Of a stretch of 64,000 bases of DNA, positions 21,901 to 33,600 are shown in pieces; position 1 is the first letter of the stretch; every line of letters starts with the position of its first letter. The notes under the pieces are model-generated. The model was not told the origin of the DNA. It saw only the letters and a program-made list of their open reading frames with translations, and made no database searches. The position numbers and the translations under genes are program-made. The stretch is from the NCBI RefSeq assembly GCF_024679095.1, contig NW_026111837.1, positions 170,001-234,000 on the forward strand, in the 5' to 3' direction. The stretch comes from Eriocheir sinensis (Eukaryota > Arthropoda > Malacostraca > Decapoda > Varunidae).

Positions 21901-24900
21901 CAGAATACAACAGAATAAAAGAGAATACAACAGAATAAAAGAGAATACAACAGAATACAACAGAATAAAAGAGAATACAACAGAATACAACAGAATAAAA
22001 GAGAATACAACAGAATACAACAGAATAAAAGAGAATACAACAGAATACAATAGAATAAAAGAGAATACAACAGAATAAAAGAGAATACAACAGAATACAA
22101 CAGAATAAAAGAGAATACAACAGAATACAACAGAATAAAAGAGAATACAAATAGAATACAAATAGAATAAAAGAGAATACAACAGAATACAACAGAATAA
22201 AAGAGAATACAACAGAATAAAAGAGAATACAACAGAATAAAAGAGAATACAACAGAATAAAAGAGAATACAACAGAATACAACAGAATAAAAGAGAATAC
22301 AACAGAATACAACAGAATAAAAGAGAATACAACAGAATAAAAGAGAATACAACAGAATAAAAGAGAATACAACAGAATACAACAGAATAAAAGAGAATAC
22401 AACAGAATACAACAGAATAAAAGAGAATACAACAGAATACAACAGAATAAAAGAGAATACAACAGAATAAAAGAGAATACAACAGAATACAACAGAATAA
22501 AAGAGAATACAACAGAATACAATAGAATAAAAGAGAATACAACAGAATACAACAGAATAAAAGATAATACAACAGAATACAACAGAATAAAAGAGAATAC
22601 AACAGAATAAAAGAGAATACAACAGAATACAAAAGAATAAAAGATAATACAACAGAATAAAAGAGAATACAACAGAATAAAAGAGAATACAACAGAATAA
22701 AAGAGAATACAACAGAATACAACAGAATACAACAGAATAAAAGAGAATACAACAGAATACAACAGAATAAAACAGAATAAAAGAGAATACAACAGAATAA
22801 AAGAGAATACAACAGAATACAACAGAATACAACAGAATAAAAGAGAATACAACAGAATACAACAGAATAAAAGAGAATACAACAGAATACAACAGAATAA
22901 AAGAGAATACAACAGAATACAACAGAATAAAAGAGAATACAACAGAATACAACAGAATAAAAGAGAATACAACAGAATACAAAGAGAATACAACAGAATA
23001 AAGAATACAACAGAATAAAAGAGAATACAACAGAATACAAATAGAATACAACAGAATAAAAGAGAATACAACAGAATACAACAGAATAAAAGAGAATACA
23101 ACAGAATACAAATAGAATAAAAGAGAATACAACAGAATACAACAGAATAAAAGAGAATACAACAGAATACAACAGAATAAAAGAGAATACAACAGAATAC
23201 AACAGAATAAAAGAGAATACAACAGAATACAACAGAATAAAAGAGAATACAAAAGAATACAACAGAATAAAAGAGAATACAACAGAATACAACAGAATAA
23301 AAGAGAATACAACAGAATACAACAGAATAAAAGAGAATACAACAGAATAAAAGAGAATACAACAGAATACAACAGAATAAAAGAGAATACAACAGAATAC
23401 AACAGAATAAAAGAGAATACAACAGAATACAACAGAATAAAAGAGAATACAACAGAATACAACAGAATAAAAGAGAATACAACAGAATACAACTGAATAA
23501 AAGAGAATACAACAGAATACAACAGAATAAAAGAGAATACAACAGAATAAAAGAGAATACAACAGAATACAACAGAATAAAAGAGAATACAACAGAATAA
23601 AAGAGAATACAACAGAATACAATAGAATAAAAGAGAATACAACAGAATAAAAGATAATACAACAGAATACAACAGAATAAAAGATAATACAAAAGAATAC
23701 AACAGAATAAAAGAGAATACAAAAGAATAAAAGAGAATACAACAGAATAAAAGAGAATACAACAGAATACAACAGAATAAAAGAGAATACAACAGAATAA
23801 AAGAGAATACAACAGAATACAACAGAATAAAAGAGAATACAACAGAATACAACAGAATAAAAGAGAATACAACAGAATACAACAGAATAAAAGAGAATAC
23901 AACAGAATAAAAGAGAATACAACAGAATACAACAGAATAAAAGAGAATACAACAGAATACAACAGAATAAAAGAGAATACAACAGAATAAAAGAGAATAT
24001 AGAATAAAAGAGAATACAACAGAATAGAATAAAAGAGAATACAACAGAATACAACAGAATAAAAGAGAATACAAGAGAATAAAAGAGAATACAACAGAAT
24101 ACAACAGAATAAAAGAGAATACAACAGAATACAAATAGAATAAAAGAGAATACAACAGAATACAACAGAATAAAAGAGAATACAACAGAATACAACAGAA
24201 TAAAAGAGAATACAACAGAATAAAAGATAATACAACAGAATACAACAGAATAAAAGAGAATACAACAGAATACAACAGAATAAAAGAGAATACAACAGAA
24301 TACAAAAGAATAAAAGAGAATACAACAGAATAAAAGAGAATATAGAATAAAAAATAATACAACAGAATACAACAGAATAAAAGAGAATACAACAGAATAC
24401 AACAGAATAAAAGATAATACAACAGAATACAAATAGAATACAACAGAATAAAAGAATACAACAGAATACAAATAGAATAAAAGAGAATACAACAGAATAA
24501 AAGAGAATACAACAGAATACAACAGAATAAAGAGAATACAACAGAATACAACAGAATAAAAGAGAATACAAATAGAATACAAGAGAATACAACAGAATAA
24601 AAGAGAATACAACAGAATACAACAGAATAAAAGAGAATACAACAGAATACAACAGAATAAAAGAGAATACAACAGAATACAAAAGAAAAAAAGATAATAC
24701 AACAGAATACAACAGAATACAACAGAATAAAAGAGAATACAACAAAATACAACAGAATAAAAGAGAATACAACAGAATACAACAGAATAAAAGAGAATAC
24801 AACAGAATACAACAGAATAAATTAGAATAAAAGAGAATACAACAGAATACAACAGAATAAAAGAGAATACAACAGAATACAACAGAATAAAAGAGAATAC

Positions 24901-25490
24901 AACAGAATAAAAGAGAATACAACAGAATAAAAGAGAATACAACAGAATAAAAGAGAATACAACAGAATAAAAGAGAATACAACAGAATAAAAGATAATAC
25001 AACAGAATAAAAGAGAATACAACAGAATACAACAGAATAAAAGAGAATACAACAGAATACAACAGAATAAAAGAGAATACAACAGAATACAACAGAATAA
25101 AAGAGAATACAACAGAATACAACAGAATAAAAGAGAATACAACAGAATAAAAGAGAATACAACAGAATACAACAGAATAAAAGAGAATACAACAGAATAC
25201 AACAGAATAAAAGAATACAACAGAATACAACAGAATACAACAGAATAAAAGAGAATACAACAGAATAAAAGAGAATACAACAGAATACAACAGAATACAA
25301 CAGAATAAAAGATAATACAACAGAATACAACAGAATAAAAGAGAATACAACAGAATACAACAGAATAAAAGAGAATACAACAGAATAAAAGAGAATACAA
25401 CAGAATACAACAGAATAAAAGAGAATACAACATAATAAAAGAGAATACAACAGAATACAACAGAACAAAACAGAATACCACAGAATACCA
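12905..25490. repeat. Decanucleotide satellite, array 1
   Basis: About 12.6 kb is made almost only of two 10-bp words, X = acaacagaat and Y = aaaagagaat, with Y often replaced by aaaagataat (Z). Words join as XY or XXY (20 or 30 bp; rarely XXXY), nearly always one Y-type word between X runs. Register is kept in multiples of 10 bp for long distances; isolated slips occur near 13,671, 14,405, 15,781, 17,400, 17,826, 19,730 and 20,221. The 11-bp word acaaatagaat first appears at 19,726 and becomes more common after 21,090, while Z becomes rarer. The last about 30 bp before 25,490 decay (cagaataccacagaatacca). On the minus strand none of the words contains a stop trinucleotide, which explains giant open frames there. 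No gene is present. Confidence 0.98.
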
Positions 25491-25494
25491 CGCA

Positions 25495-25549
25495 AGTACA
25501 TGATCAGGCCATTTGAATCCATATCACGAGTCTAGTACATGATCAGGCC
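25495..25549. repeat. 16-bp direct repeat at the array 1 edge
   Basis: agtacatgatcaggcc occurs at 25,495-25,510 and again at 25,534-25,549, offset 39 bp, directly outside the satellite. Confidence 0.85.
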
Positions 25550-25569
25550 TTTTTGAGTACTGAACATAT

Positions 25570-26520
25570 CATTGGGCCCTCCATTACCATAAATCCCGCA
25601 CCTTTTAATTATCACCACGCAATTTACTATTGACCCCATTTACCCATTACTCGACACCGAACATGACGTAATTATGAATTACATACCCCATTAGCCTCTA
25701 TTACCGTTAACCCCCGCCCCTTTTAATTATCAGCACGCAATTTACTGACCCTATTTACCCCTTATTCGCCACCGAACATGACCTAATTACGAATTCCACC
25801 TACTCCCATTAGCCCCCTCCATTACTATCAACCCCTGCCCCCTCTGATTATCACCATGCAATTTACTGACCCCATTTACCCAGTATTTGACACCTCACAT
25901 GACCTATTTTCGAATTTCACGTACCCATTAGCCCTCCATTAACATTAGCCCCACCCCTTTAATTATCACCACGCACTTATTGACCCTATTTACCCATTAT
26001 TCGACACCGAACATGACCAAATTACGAATTCCACCTACTCCCAATGAGCCCCTATTACCATTAACCCCTGCCCCTTTAATTATCACCACGCAATTTATTG
26101 ACCCATTTACCCATTATTCGACACCGAACATGACCAAATTACGAATTCCATCTACTACCCAATGGCACTCCCATTACCATTCACCCCTGCCCTCTGATTA
26201 TCACCACGCAATTTACTGACCCCATTTACCCAGTATTTGACACCTCACATGACCTATTTTCGAGTTTCACCTACTACCACATTAGCCCCCCCAATTACCA
26301 TTAACCCTGCCCCTTTAATTATCACCACGCAATTTACTGACCCCATTATTCCAGTATTTGACACCTCACATGATCCATTTTCGAGTTTCACCTACACCCA
26401 TTAGCCCTCCATTACCGTTAGCCCCGCCCCTTTAATTATCACCACGCAATTTACTGACCCCATTTACCCATTCTTCGACATCGAACATGACCTAATTACG
26501 AATTCACCACTACCCTATTA
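25570..26520. repeat. 118-bp tandem repeat, eight copies
   Basis: The anchor atcaccacgcaattta (with variants) lies at 25,611, 25,729, 25,850, 25,965, 26,082, 26,200, 26,321 and 26,438, a period of 115-121 bp. Units share ttaattatcac, ctgacccc, atttaccca, gacaccgaacatgac and aattacgaattc. Copies 3, 6 and 7 share a variant (cagtatttgacacctcacat), pointing to duplication in multi-unit blocks. Short proline-rich open frames here are artefacts. Confidence 0.95.
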
Positions 26521-26710
26521 GCCTTCCACGCCCGTGCACACGTGGGTACATGAGACTAGTGCAGGAAAGATCTATTTTAGCCGTGAAAACGAAAACTATG
26601 TTACGGGCTAAGTATCTGCCCCAAGCCCGCCATGAAAAATATATATCCTTATTTTCTCACAAAGGAAGACACTTAAGATCACGCCTGTACGCCCACGTCA
26701 GGGCTTACAT
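26521..26710. repeat. Dispersed copy of the 175-178 bp repeat
   Basis: It begins gccttccacgcccgtgcaca and continues with gtgcaggaaagat, tagccgtgaaaacgaaaa, atatatatccttattttctc and aagatcacgcctgtacgccc. These match the tandem units at 28,953-29,400. It stands alone here, between the 118-bp array and the gypsy pol fragment. Confidence 0.88.
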
Positions 26711-26711
26711 G

Positions 26712-27025
26712 CCGGGCAAGCCATCCATCACGGACATCAGATCGTGGTATGGCTTCAAACCAGCTCGCCCTTCCTCGCCACCGCGCCGATCATGAACGCC
26801 TTCCGGGAGTTACTGAAGAAACCAACCGGAAGACACGTACTGGGACGACCAGCTTCAGTAGAAATTCCGCCAAGCCCAGGACACTATATGCCAGCTGGCG
26901 ACGGTCTGACGTATTACGATAAAACCGCCCCACCGCTGCCATCACCGACTGGAGCCGAGAGGGCATCGGATTCGTCATCTCCAGCAGTACTGCAGTTGTG
27001 CATCGGCCTCCCCATACTGCTGCTG
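26712..27025 (+). mobile_element. Ty3/gypsy pol fragment (RT-RNase H junction), frameshifted
   Basis: One frame reads ITDIRSWYG; a second, from 26,744, reads SPFLATAPIMNAFRELLKKP and later GDGLTYYDK. Other short matches to the RNase H start (an aspartate followed by WSREG-like coding) lie in a different frame around 26,950-26,985. This is the connection between RT and RNase H of a Ty3/gypsy element of an invertebrate type. At least three frame changes and the absence of RT motifs and integrase show a relic. No LTRs are recognised nearby. Confidence 0.68.
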
Positions 27026-27544
27026 ACGTGACACTGAGGCAACAAGTGTACCAGGCGTGTGACCAATCGGCAGTGTCGACGCCCTGAGGGCCATGTGTTG
27101 TGCCACGAGGCCGCCTGTCGCGACACCACAGGTGGTGGAGGCCTGGGCGGAGGTTGCCAGAGGCTGGCACCGCGCAAAGTGAGGAGACTGAGTGCGAGGA
27201 AGAGAAGCTGTAACTTGAACTGAGCTATAAGATTAACAGTATTTATAACTGTTGGTGGAATTGAGGTTTTAAATCTAATAATTGTAATTCAGCTTAAGAG
27301 TTGTAAAAGTAAACCAACTCATGTAAACAATATTCTCATGAGTAAATACACTCATCATATATATATGAAAAGTGCCCACCACCTCAGACAATTTGGTGGA
27401 AGACACTTAAAATCCTCCCTGACACTTACCCTGACGGTGGTATACAATATACATATTAGCGACGTTTCACAGGAGGTTTAATACATTATGTTAGTATCTT
27501 AATGTAGTGACACGACTTGCCTGATGGGCGAGCTCGCATAACCC
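27026..27544. other. No recognisable gene
   Basis: The left part (to about 27,190) is GC-rich and could be diverged retroelement sequence, because short minus-strand frames have no clear family. The rest is A+T-rich with no repeats I can support. Confidence 0.5.
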
Positions 27545-27554
27545 ACTTAGCCAG

Positions 27555-27630
27555 GGGGGTACCCTTGGCCGACTGGTAAAGGAGAGTAGCCCGTTACGCT
27601 GGTCGCGGGTTCGATCTCGGCGCCGGCAAA
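27555..27630 (+). mobile_element. tRNA-derived SINE head or tRNA pseudogene
   Basis: tggccgactgg (27,566-27,576) matches an A box and ggttcgatctc (27,608-27,618) a B box, about 40 bp apart as in tRNA genes. The T stem cannot pair fully and no clean acceptor stem closes, so it is not a working tRNA. It most likely is the pol III promoter head of a SINE. Confidence 0.55.
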
Positions 27631-27978
27631 CCTTTCCTTGTTCGATATTTCTCGTGTGTTTCGTTACACGCGGTTTGTCGTGAGTGTTGTGAAGAGAAAA
27701 TTTGGCATTTCAATACTAACCAACAGCTTACAGAATATTGAAAACTTCTGAAAAAAAACCGAAAAGTTTTATAACAGCCATTGTATTCTGGCAGAGACAC
27801 AGGTCAGTCAGGTGTCATGTTAGGTCTTGTTCATTAGGTTAGGTTAGAATTAAATAACACTAAACTTCCTAGCGATCCGATCACACCTCGGACAATGTAT
27901 TGCATCAGCGGCACAAGTTAGGTTTTATGAGGTAATAATTTGCTTTAAACAGAACCAGCTCATGGGTAATATATATGA
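27631..27978. other. No recognisable gene; short ggttaggtt words
   Basis: No coding or structured feature. The word ggttaggttag (about 27,837) recurs at 28,262 and 28,592; it contains TTAGG, the arthropod telomere unit, but only about two units long, too short to mean telomeric DNA. Confidence 0.5.
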
Positions 27979-28800
27979 CAACAATAATGCCCACCTAGCT
28001 GTGTGCTGGATAACCATTAACAGTACTATGCATTACTTACCAACTGACGCAGGGCAGGTCGTGACATGCGAGGCGGGGCAGGGCGGGGGTCAGGGAGTGA
28101 CCTCAGCATTGAAAAGTCACCCATTCAGCGCACGGTTTCTGTAAAATAGCAGCATCCCCATAATAAAGAGCATCATATACTGACCAAAGCAGAAATAAGT
28201 AGTACCAAGGAATCAAGGCACAAATGGAATACGAGAAATTTTCAGAGTAAATTTCAGACGGGGTTAGGTTAGTTTTTTTTATTGACCTGGCGGTAGCAGC
28301 GGGGATCATGTTTCGTAATGGTCCTCTAAGCAAGAAAATGAGAAAAATCACCTCACACAGCTATGGGCTTGTGTAACCATCAACAGTGGTATGCATTTCT
28401 ACCAATGTATGCCGGGAGGTCATGACGCAGGGCAGGGCGGGTCATTCAGGCATGGAAGAGTCGGTCATTTAGGGGTTTCTGGAAACTATAACCTTATAAA
28501 TAATAGCAGGCATCATATATTTATCAGAAATGAACAGTCAGTGTCTCAAAATTGGTATGCAAAGCTAATATGCTACCTAACTCCTACTCCAAGGTTAGGT
28601 TAGAATTGTTTTGAATCACAGTACAGGGATGCAAGTCAAGGGTATTTATAACAACACACCCCACATAGCTATGGACTGAATATCCATTAACAGCAGGCAT
28701 TTCTTACCAATTTATGCCAGGGGCGGCAGGCCAGGAAGGGGCGGGGCGGGCGGGTCGGGTCATTCCGGCATGTAGTGGTTTCTGTAAAATACAAGGAATT
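27979..28800. repeat. Tandem repeat of about 310-360 bp, three copies
   Basis: Units are anchored by agctatgg/agctgtg at 27,997, 28,359 and 28,667 (spacings 362 and 308). Each is followed by aaccat(t/c)aacag, catttctt/accaa, a G-rich stretch (gcagggcagggcggg type), a tcattcagg-like word, ggtttctg and a taaaat/tata run. The copies are diverged and differ by indels. Confidence 0.75.
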
Positions 28801-28884
28801 ACCAGACCTAAACCACTATTACACAATCCCACTACACACCACAAAAAATGTCCACATATGCAACCAACTGCCCTCCCAACCCAG

Positions 28885-28952
28885 CAGGGGGCTTGTGGTA
28901 GTGGTTAGCACACTGGCTCACAAACGAGAGAGCCTGAGTTCACCCCACGACA
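28885..28952 (+). mobile_element. tRNA-derived SINE head
   Basis: gtggtagtggttagcacact resembles an A-box region of a tRNA-derived SINE, and gagttcacccc (28,936-28,946) a weakened B box. It abuts the 175-178 bp repeat that begins at 28,953, so that repeat may derive from or have captured the SINE body. Confidence 0.55.
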
Positions 28953-29400
28953 GCCTTCCACGCCCGTGCATACGTGGATACATGAGATTAGTGCAGGAAA
29001 GATGTATTTAGCCGTGAAAAAGAAAAATATGTTACGGGGTAGGTTACTGTCCCAGCCTGCCACGAAAATATATATCCTTATTTTCTCAAAAGGAAGAACT
29101 TAAGATCACGCCTGTACGCCCACGCCAGCCTTCCACGCCCGTGCACACGTGGATATATGATCGTAGTGCAGGAAAGATGTTTTTTAGCCGTGAAAACGAA
29201 AAATATGTTACGGGGTAGGTTACTGTCCCAGCCTGCCACGAAAAATATATATCCTTATTTTCTCAAAAGGAAGACACTTAAGATCACGCCTGTACACCCA
29301 CGTCAGCCTTCCACGCCCGTGCACACGTGGATATATGAGACCAGTGCAGGAAAGATGTATTTAGCCGTGAAGACGAAAATTTTGTTACGAGGTGAATGTC
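28953..29400. repeat. 175-178 bp tandem repeat, about 2.6 copies
   Basis: gccttccacgcccgtgca starts the units at 28,953, 29,128 and 29,306. Units share gtgcaggaaagatg, tagccgtgaa, atgttacggggtaggttact, atatatccttattttctc and aagatcacgcctgtac. The last unit is cut near 29,396. A lone copy is at 26,521. Confidence 0.93.
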
Positions 29401-29873
29401 AACTGCCCTGCCCCGCCCTGCCCGCCTGCCGAGAACATTTGAGCTTGTTTTCTGCAATATTACATCATCTACGCTAACGCCAGTGTAGGGAAAGCCTTTC
29501 CCATCGACAGTGAATGCGTGGGGCGTTGTGGCGACTCTTGCAAACGATAATTAGTGACACAGCGTAAGAAAAACTGTCTGTATGGGCTGGGCTCAGTTCT
29601 GGCGGCCCTGATGACGCGGGTGTTAGAATCCCTAACGGGGTAACTAACGCTGGCACACCTGACCTGGCACTCTCACACACCTGCCGGCACACCTCTAAAT
29701 TATGTTGTAATAGTCCACGCCCCCAGTGGTCAGTATTTAGGCCACATTACCTGATATTGCACGAGGCAACTGAAGCTGTTCGTCCATACTACAAATGTTT
29801 GTGTTTTTTCCAAGTCAATGAAAAATGCATAAACGTCCTTTATTTCTAAACGTACACCAATTTGATACACTAC
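29401..29873. other. No recognisable gene
   Basis: A GC-rich start with cctgccccgccctgcccgcc, then mixed sequence. I see no exon with splice signals and no repeat with a copy elsewhere in the window. The satellite edge begins at about 29,874. Confidence 0.5.
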
Positions 29874-30100
29874 TGAATACAACAGAATAGACAACAGAAT
29901 ACATTAAAATACAACAGAATACAACAAAAACAATGGAATAGAAATAATACATTAAAATACAGAATACAAATAGAATACAAATAAAAACAATGGAATAGAA
30001 ATATAATACATTAAAATACAACAGAATACAAATAGAATACAAATAAAAACAATGGAATAGAAATATAATATATTAAAATACAACAGAATACAATAGAATA
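29874..30100. repeat. Satellite array 2, left edge with 57-62 bp higher-order unit
   Basis: Diverged satellite words are organised into a longer unit: caatggaatagaaat recurs at 29,931, 29,988 and 30,050 (57 and 62 bp), with acattaaaatac and acaaataaaaa between. This higher-order form is not seen elsewhere in the arrays. Confidence 0.85.
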
Positions 30101-30655
30101 GAACAGAAAACAATAGAAACAACAGAAAACAAATAGAAAAAATAACAATAAGAAATAAATAGGAAATAAATAGAAAATAATGGAATAGAATAGAATATAT
30201 TAAAATACAAATAGAATACAATAATAGAATAGAAAATAACAGGAAATAGAGAATAAATAGAAAATAACAGAAAATAAATAGAAAATAAATAGAAAATAAT
30301 AGAAACAATAGAAAATAACAAGAAACAACAGGAAACAACAGAAAAACAAAAGAAAAGAAATAGAAAAACAAATAGAAAACAACAGAAAACAACAGAAAAA
30401 TAATGAAAACAATAGAAAAACAATAGAAAAATAATGGAAAACAACAGAAAATAACAGAAAAGATTAGAAACAACAGAAAAACAACAGAAAATAATGGAAA
30501 ACAACAGAAAAACAACAGAAAGCAAAAGAAAACAAATACAAAACAAATAAAAGAAAACAACTGAAAATAAACAGAAAAAACAATAGAAAATAACAGAAAA
30601 AATAAAACAAAAGAAAATAAATAGAAAAACAACAGAAAGAAATAAATAGAATAAA
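30101..30655. repeat. Satellite array 2, degenerate margin
   Basis: Words such as agaaaacaac, agaaaataac and agaaataaat keep the agaa core and A-rich strand, but the 10-bp register is lost. This is the expected decayed edge of a satellite. It passes into regular XY/XXY blocks at about 30,655. Confidence 0.85.
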
Positions 30656-33600
30656 AGAGAATACAACAGAAAACAAAGAGAATACAACAGAATAAAAGAG
30701 AATAAAAGAGAATACAATAGAATAAAAGATAATACAACAGAATACAATAGAATAAAAGAGAATACAACAGAAAAAGATAATACAACAGAATAAAAGAGAA
30801 TACAACAGAATAAAAGAGAATACAACAGAATAAAAGAGAATACAACAGAATACAACAGAATAAAAGAGAATACAACAGAATACAACAGAATAAAAGAGAA
30901 TACAACAGAATACAACAGAATAAAAGATAATACAACAGAATACAACAGAATACAACAGAATAAAAGATAATACAACAGAATACAACAGAATAAAAGATAA
31001 TACAACAGAATACAACAGAATAAAAGATAATACAACAGAATACAACAGAATAAAAGAGAATACAACAGAATACAACAGAATACAACAGAATAAAAGATAA
31101 TACAACAGAATACAACAGAATACAAATGAATAAAAGAGAATACAACAGAATACAACAGAATAAAAGAGAATACAACAGAATACAACAGAATAAAAGAGAA
31201 TAAAACATAATAAAAGAGAATACAACAGAATACAACAGAATAAAAGAGAATACAACAGAATACAACAGAATAAAAGAGAATACAACAGAATAAAAGAGAA
31301 TACAACAGAATACAACAGAATAAAAGAGAATACAACAGAATAAAACAGAATACAACAGAATAAAAGAGAATACAACAGAATACAACAGAATAAAAGAGAA
31401 TACAACAGAATACAACATAATAAAAGAGAATACAACAGAATACAACAGAATAAAAGAGAATACAACAGAATACAACAGAATAAAAGAGAATACAACAGAA
31501 AAAAACAGAATAAAAGAGAATACAACAGTATAAAAGAGAATACAACAGAATAAAACAGAATACAACAGAATAAAAGAGAATACAACAGAATACAACAGAA
31601 TACAACAGAATACAACAGAATAAAAGAGAATACAACAGAATACAAATAGAATAAAAGAGAATACAACAGAATAAAAGAGAATACAAAGAGAATACAACAG
31701 AATAAAAGAGAATACAGAATAAAAGAGAATACAACAGAATACTACAGAATAAAAGAGAATACAACAGAATAAAAGAGAATACAACAGAATACAAATAGAA
31801 TAAAAGAGAATACAACAGAATACAACAGAATAAAAGAGAATACAACAGAATACAAATAGAATAAAAGAGAATACAACAGAATACAACAGAATAAAAGAGA
31901 ATACAAATAGAATACAACAGAATACAACAGAATAAAAGAGAATACAACAGAATACAACAGAATAAAAGAGAATACAACAGAATACAACAGAATACGAAAT
32001 AAAACAAAAGAATAAAAGAGAAAACAACAGAATAAAAGAGAATACAACAGAATACAACATAATAAAACAGAATACAACAGAATACAATAGAATAAAAGAG
32101 AATAGAATACAAATAGAATAAAAGATAATACAACAGAATACAACAGAATAAAAGAGAATACAAATAGAATACAACAGAATAAAAGAGAATACACAGAATA
32201 AAAGAGAATACAACAGAATACAACAGAATAAAAGAGAATACAACAGAATAAAAGAGAATACAACAGAATACAACAGAATAAAAGAGAATACAACAGAATA
32301 AAATAGAATACAACAGAATAAAAGAGAATACAACAGAATACAACAGAATAAAAGAGAATACAACAGAATACAACAGAATAAAAGAGAATACAACATAATA
32401 CAACAGAATAAAAGAGAATACAACAGAATACAACAGAATAAAAGAGAATACAACAGAATACAACAGAATAAAAGAGAATACAACAGAATACAACAGAATA
32501 AAAGAGAATACAAATAGAATAAAAGAGAATACAACAGAACACAACAGAATAAAAGATAATAAAAGAGAATAAAATATAATAAAAGAGAATACAACAGAAT
32601 ACAACAGAATAAAAGAGAATACAACAGAATACAACAGAATAAAAGAGAATACAACAGAATAAAAGAGAATACAACAGAATAAAAGAGAATACAAAAGAAT
32701 ACAACAGAATAAAAGAGAATAAAACAGAATACAACAGAATAAAAGAGAATACAACAGAATACAAATAGAATAAAAGAGAATACAACAGAATAAAAGAGAA
32801 TACAACAGAATACAATAGAATAAAAGAGAATACAACAGAATACAACAGAATAAAAGAGAATACAACAGAATACAACAGAATAAAAGAGAATACAACAGAA
32901 TACAACAGAATAAAAGAGAATACAACAGAATACAACAGAATAAAAGAGAATACAACAGAATACAACAGAATACAACAGAATAAAAGAGAATACAACAGAA
33001 TAAAAGAGAATACAACAGAATACAACAGAATAAAAGAGAATACAACAGAATACAACAGAATAAAAGAGAATACAACAGAATAAAAGAGAATACAACAGAA
33101 TACAACAGAATAAAAGAGAATACAACAGAATACAACAGAATAAAAGAGAATACAACAGAATAAAAGAGAATACAACAGAATACAACAGAATAAAAGAGAA
33201 TACAACAGAATAAAAGAGAATACAACAGAATACAACAGAATAAAAGAGAATACAACAGAATACAACAGAATAAAAGAGAATACAACAGAATACAACAGAA
33301 TAAAAGAGAATACAACAGAATACAACAGAATAAAAGAGAATACAACAGAATCAAAAAGAATAAAAGAGAATACAACAGAATACAACAGAATAAAAGAGAA
33401 TACAACAGAATACAACAGAATAAAAGAGAATACAACAGAATACAACAGAATAAAAGAGAATACAACAGAATACAACAGAATAAAAGAGAATACAACAGAA
33501 TAAAAGAGAATACAACAGAATACAACAGAATAAAAGAGAATACAACAGAATACAACAGAATAAAAGAGAATACAACAGAATAAAATATAACAGAATATAA

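Noticed and set aside
12905..25490. A CRISPR-like array (short regular repeats)
   Set aside because: There are no unique spacers: both alternating parts are themselves repeated words, and the genome is eukaryotic with no cas genes.
12808..25522. Minus-strand open frames of 591 to 3,180 codons in array 1
   Set aside because: All are translations of stop-free satellite words, in overlapping frames at once, with no start context, splice signal or domain.
25980..26219. Plus-strand proline/threonine-rich 79-codon frame
   Set aside because: Two units of the 118-bp tandem repeat; the peptide repeats with the unit.
26790..27177. Minus-strand frames opposite the gypsy fragment
   Set aside because: No family resemblance. 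The plus strand carries Ty3/gypsy motifs in the same place.
27555..27630. Functional tRNA gene
   Set aside because: A and B boxes are present, but the T stem mispairs and no acceptor stem closes, so it is kept only as a SINE head or pseudogene.
27836..28603. Telomeric TTAGG repeats
   Set aside because: Only about two units at each of three places, too short to be interstitial telomeric DNA.
29474..29692. Minus-strand 72-codon frame
   Set aside because: No recognisable domain, splice context or repeat support; length is within chance expectation.
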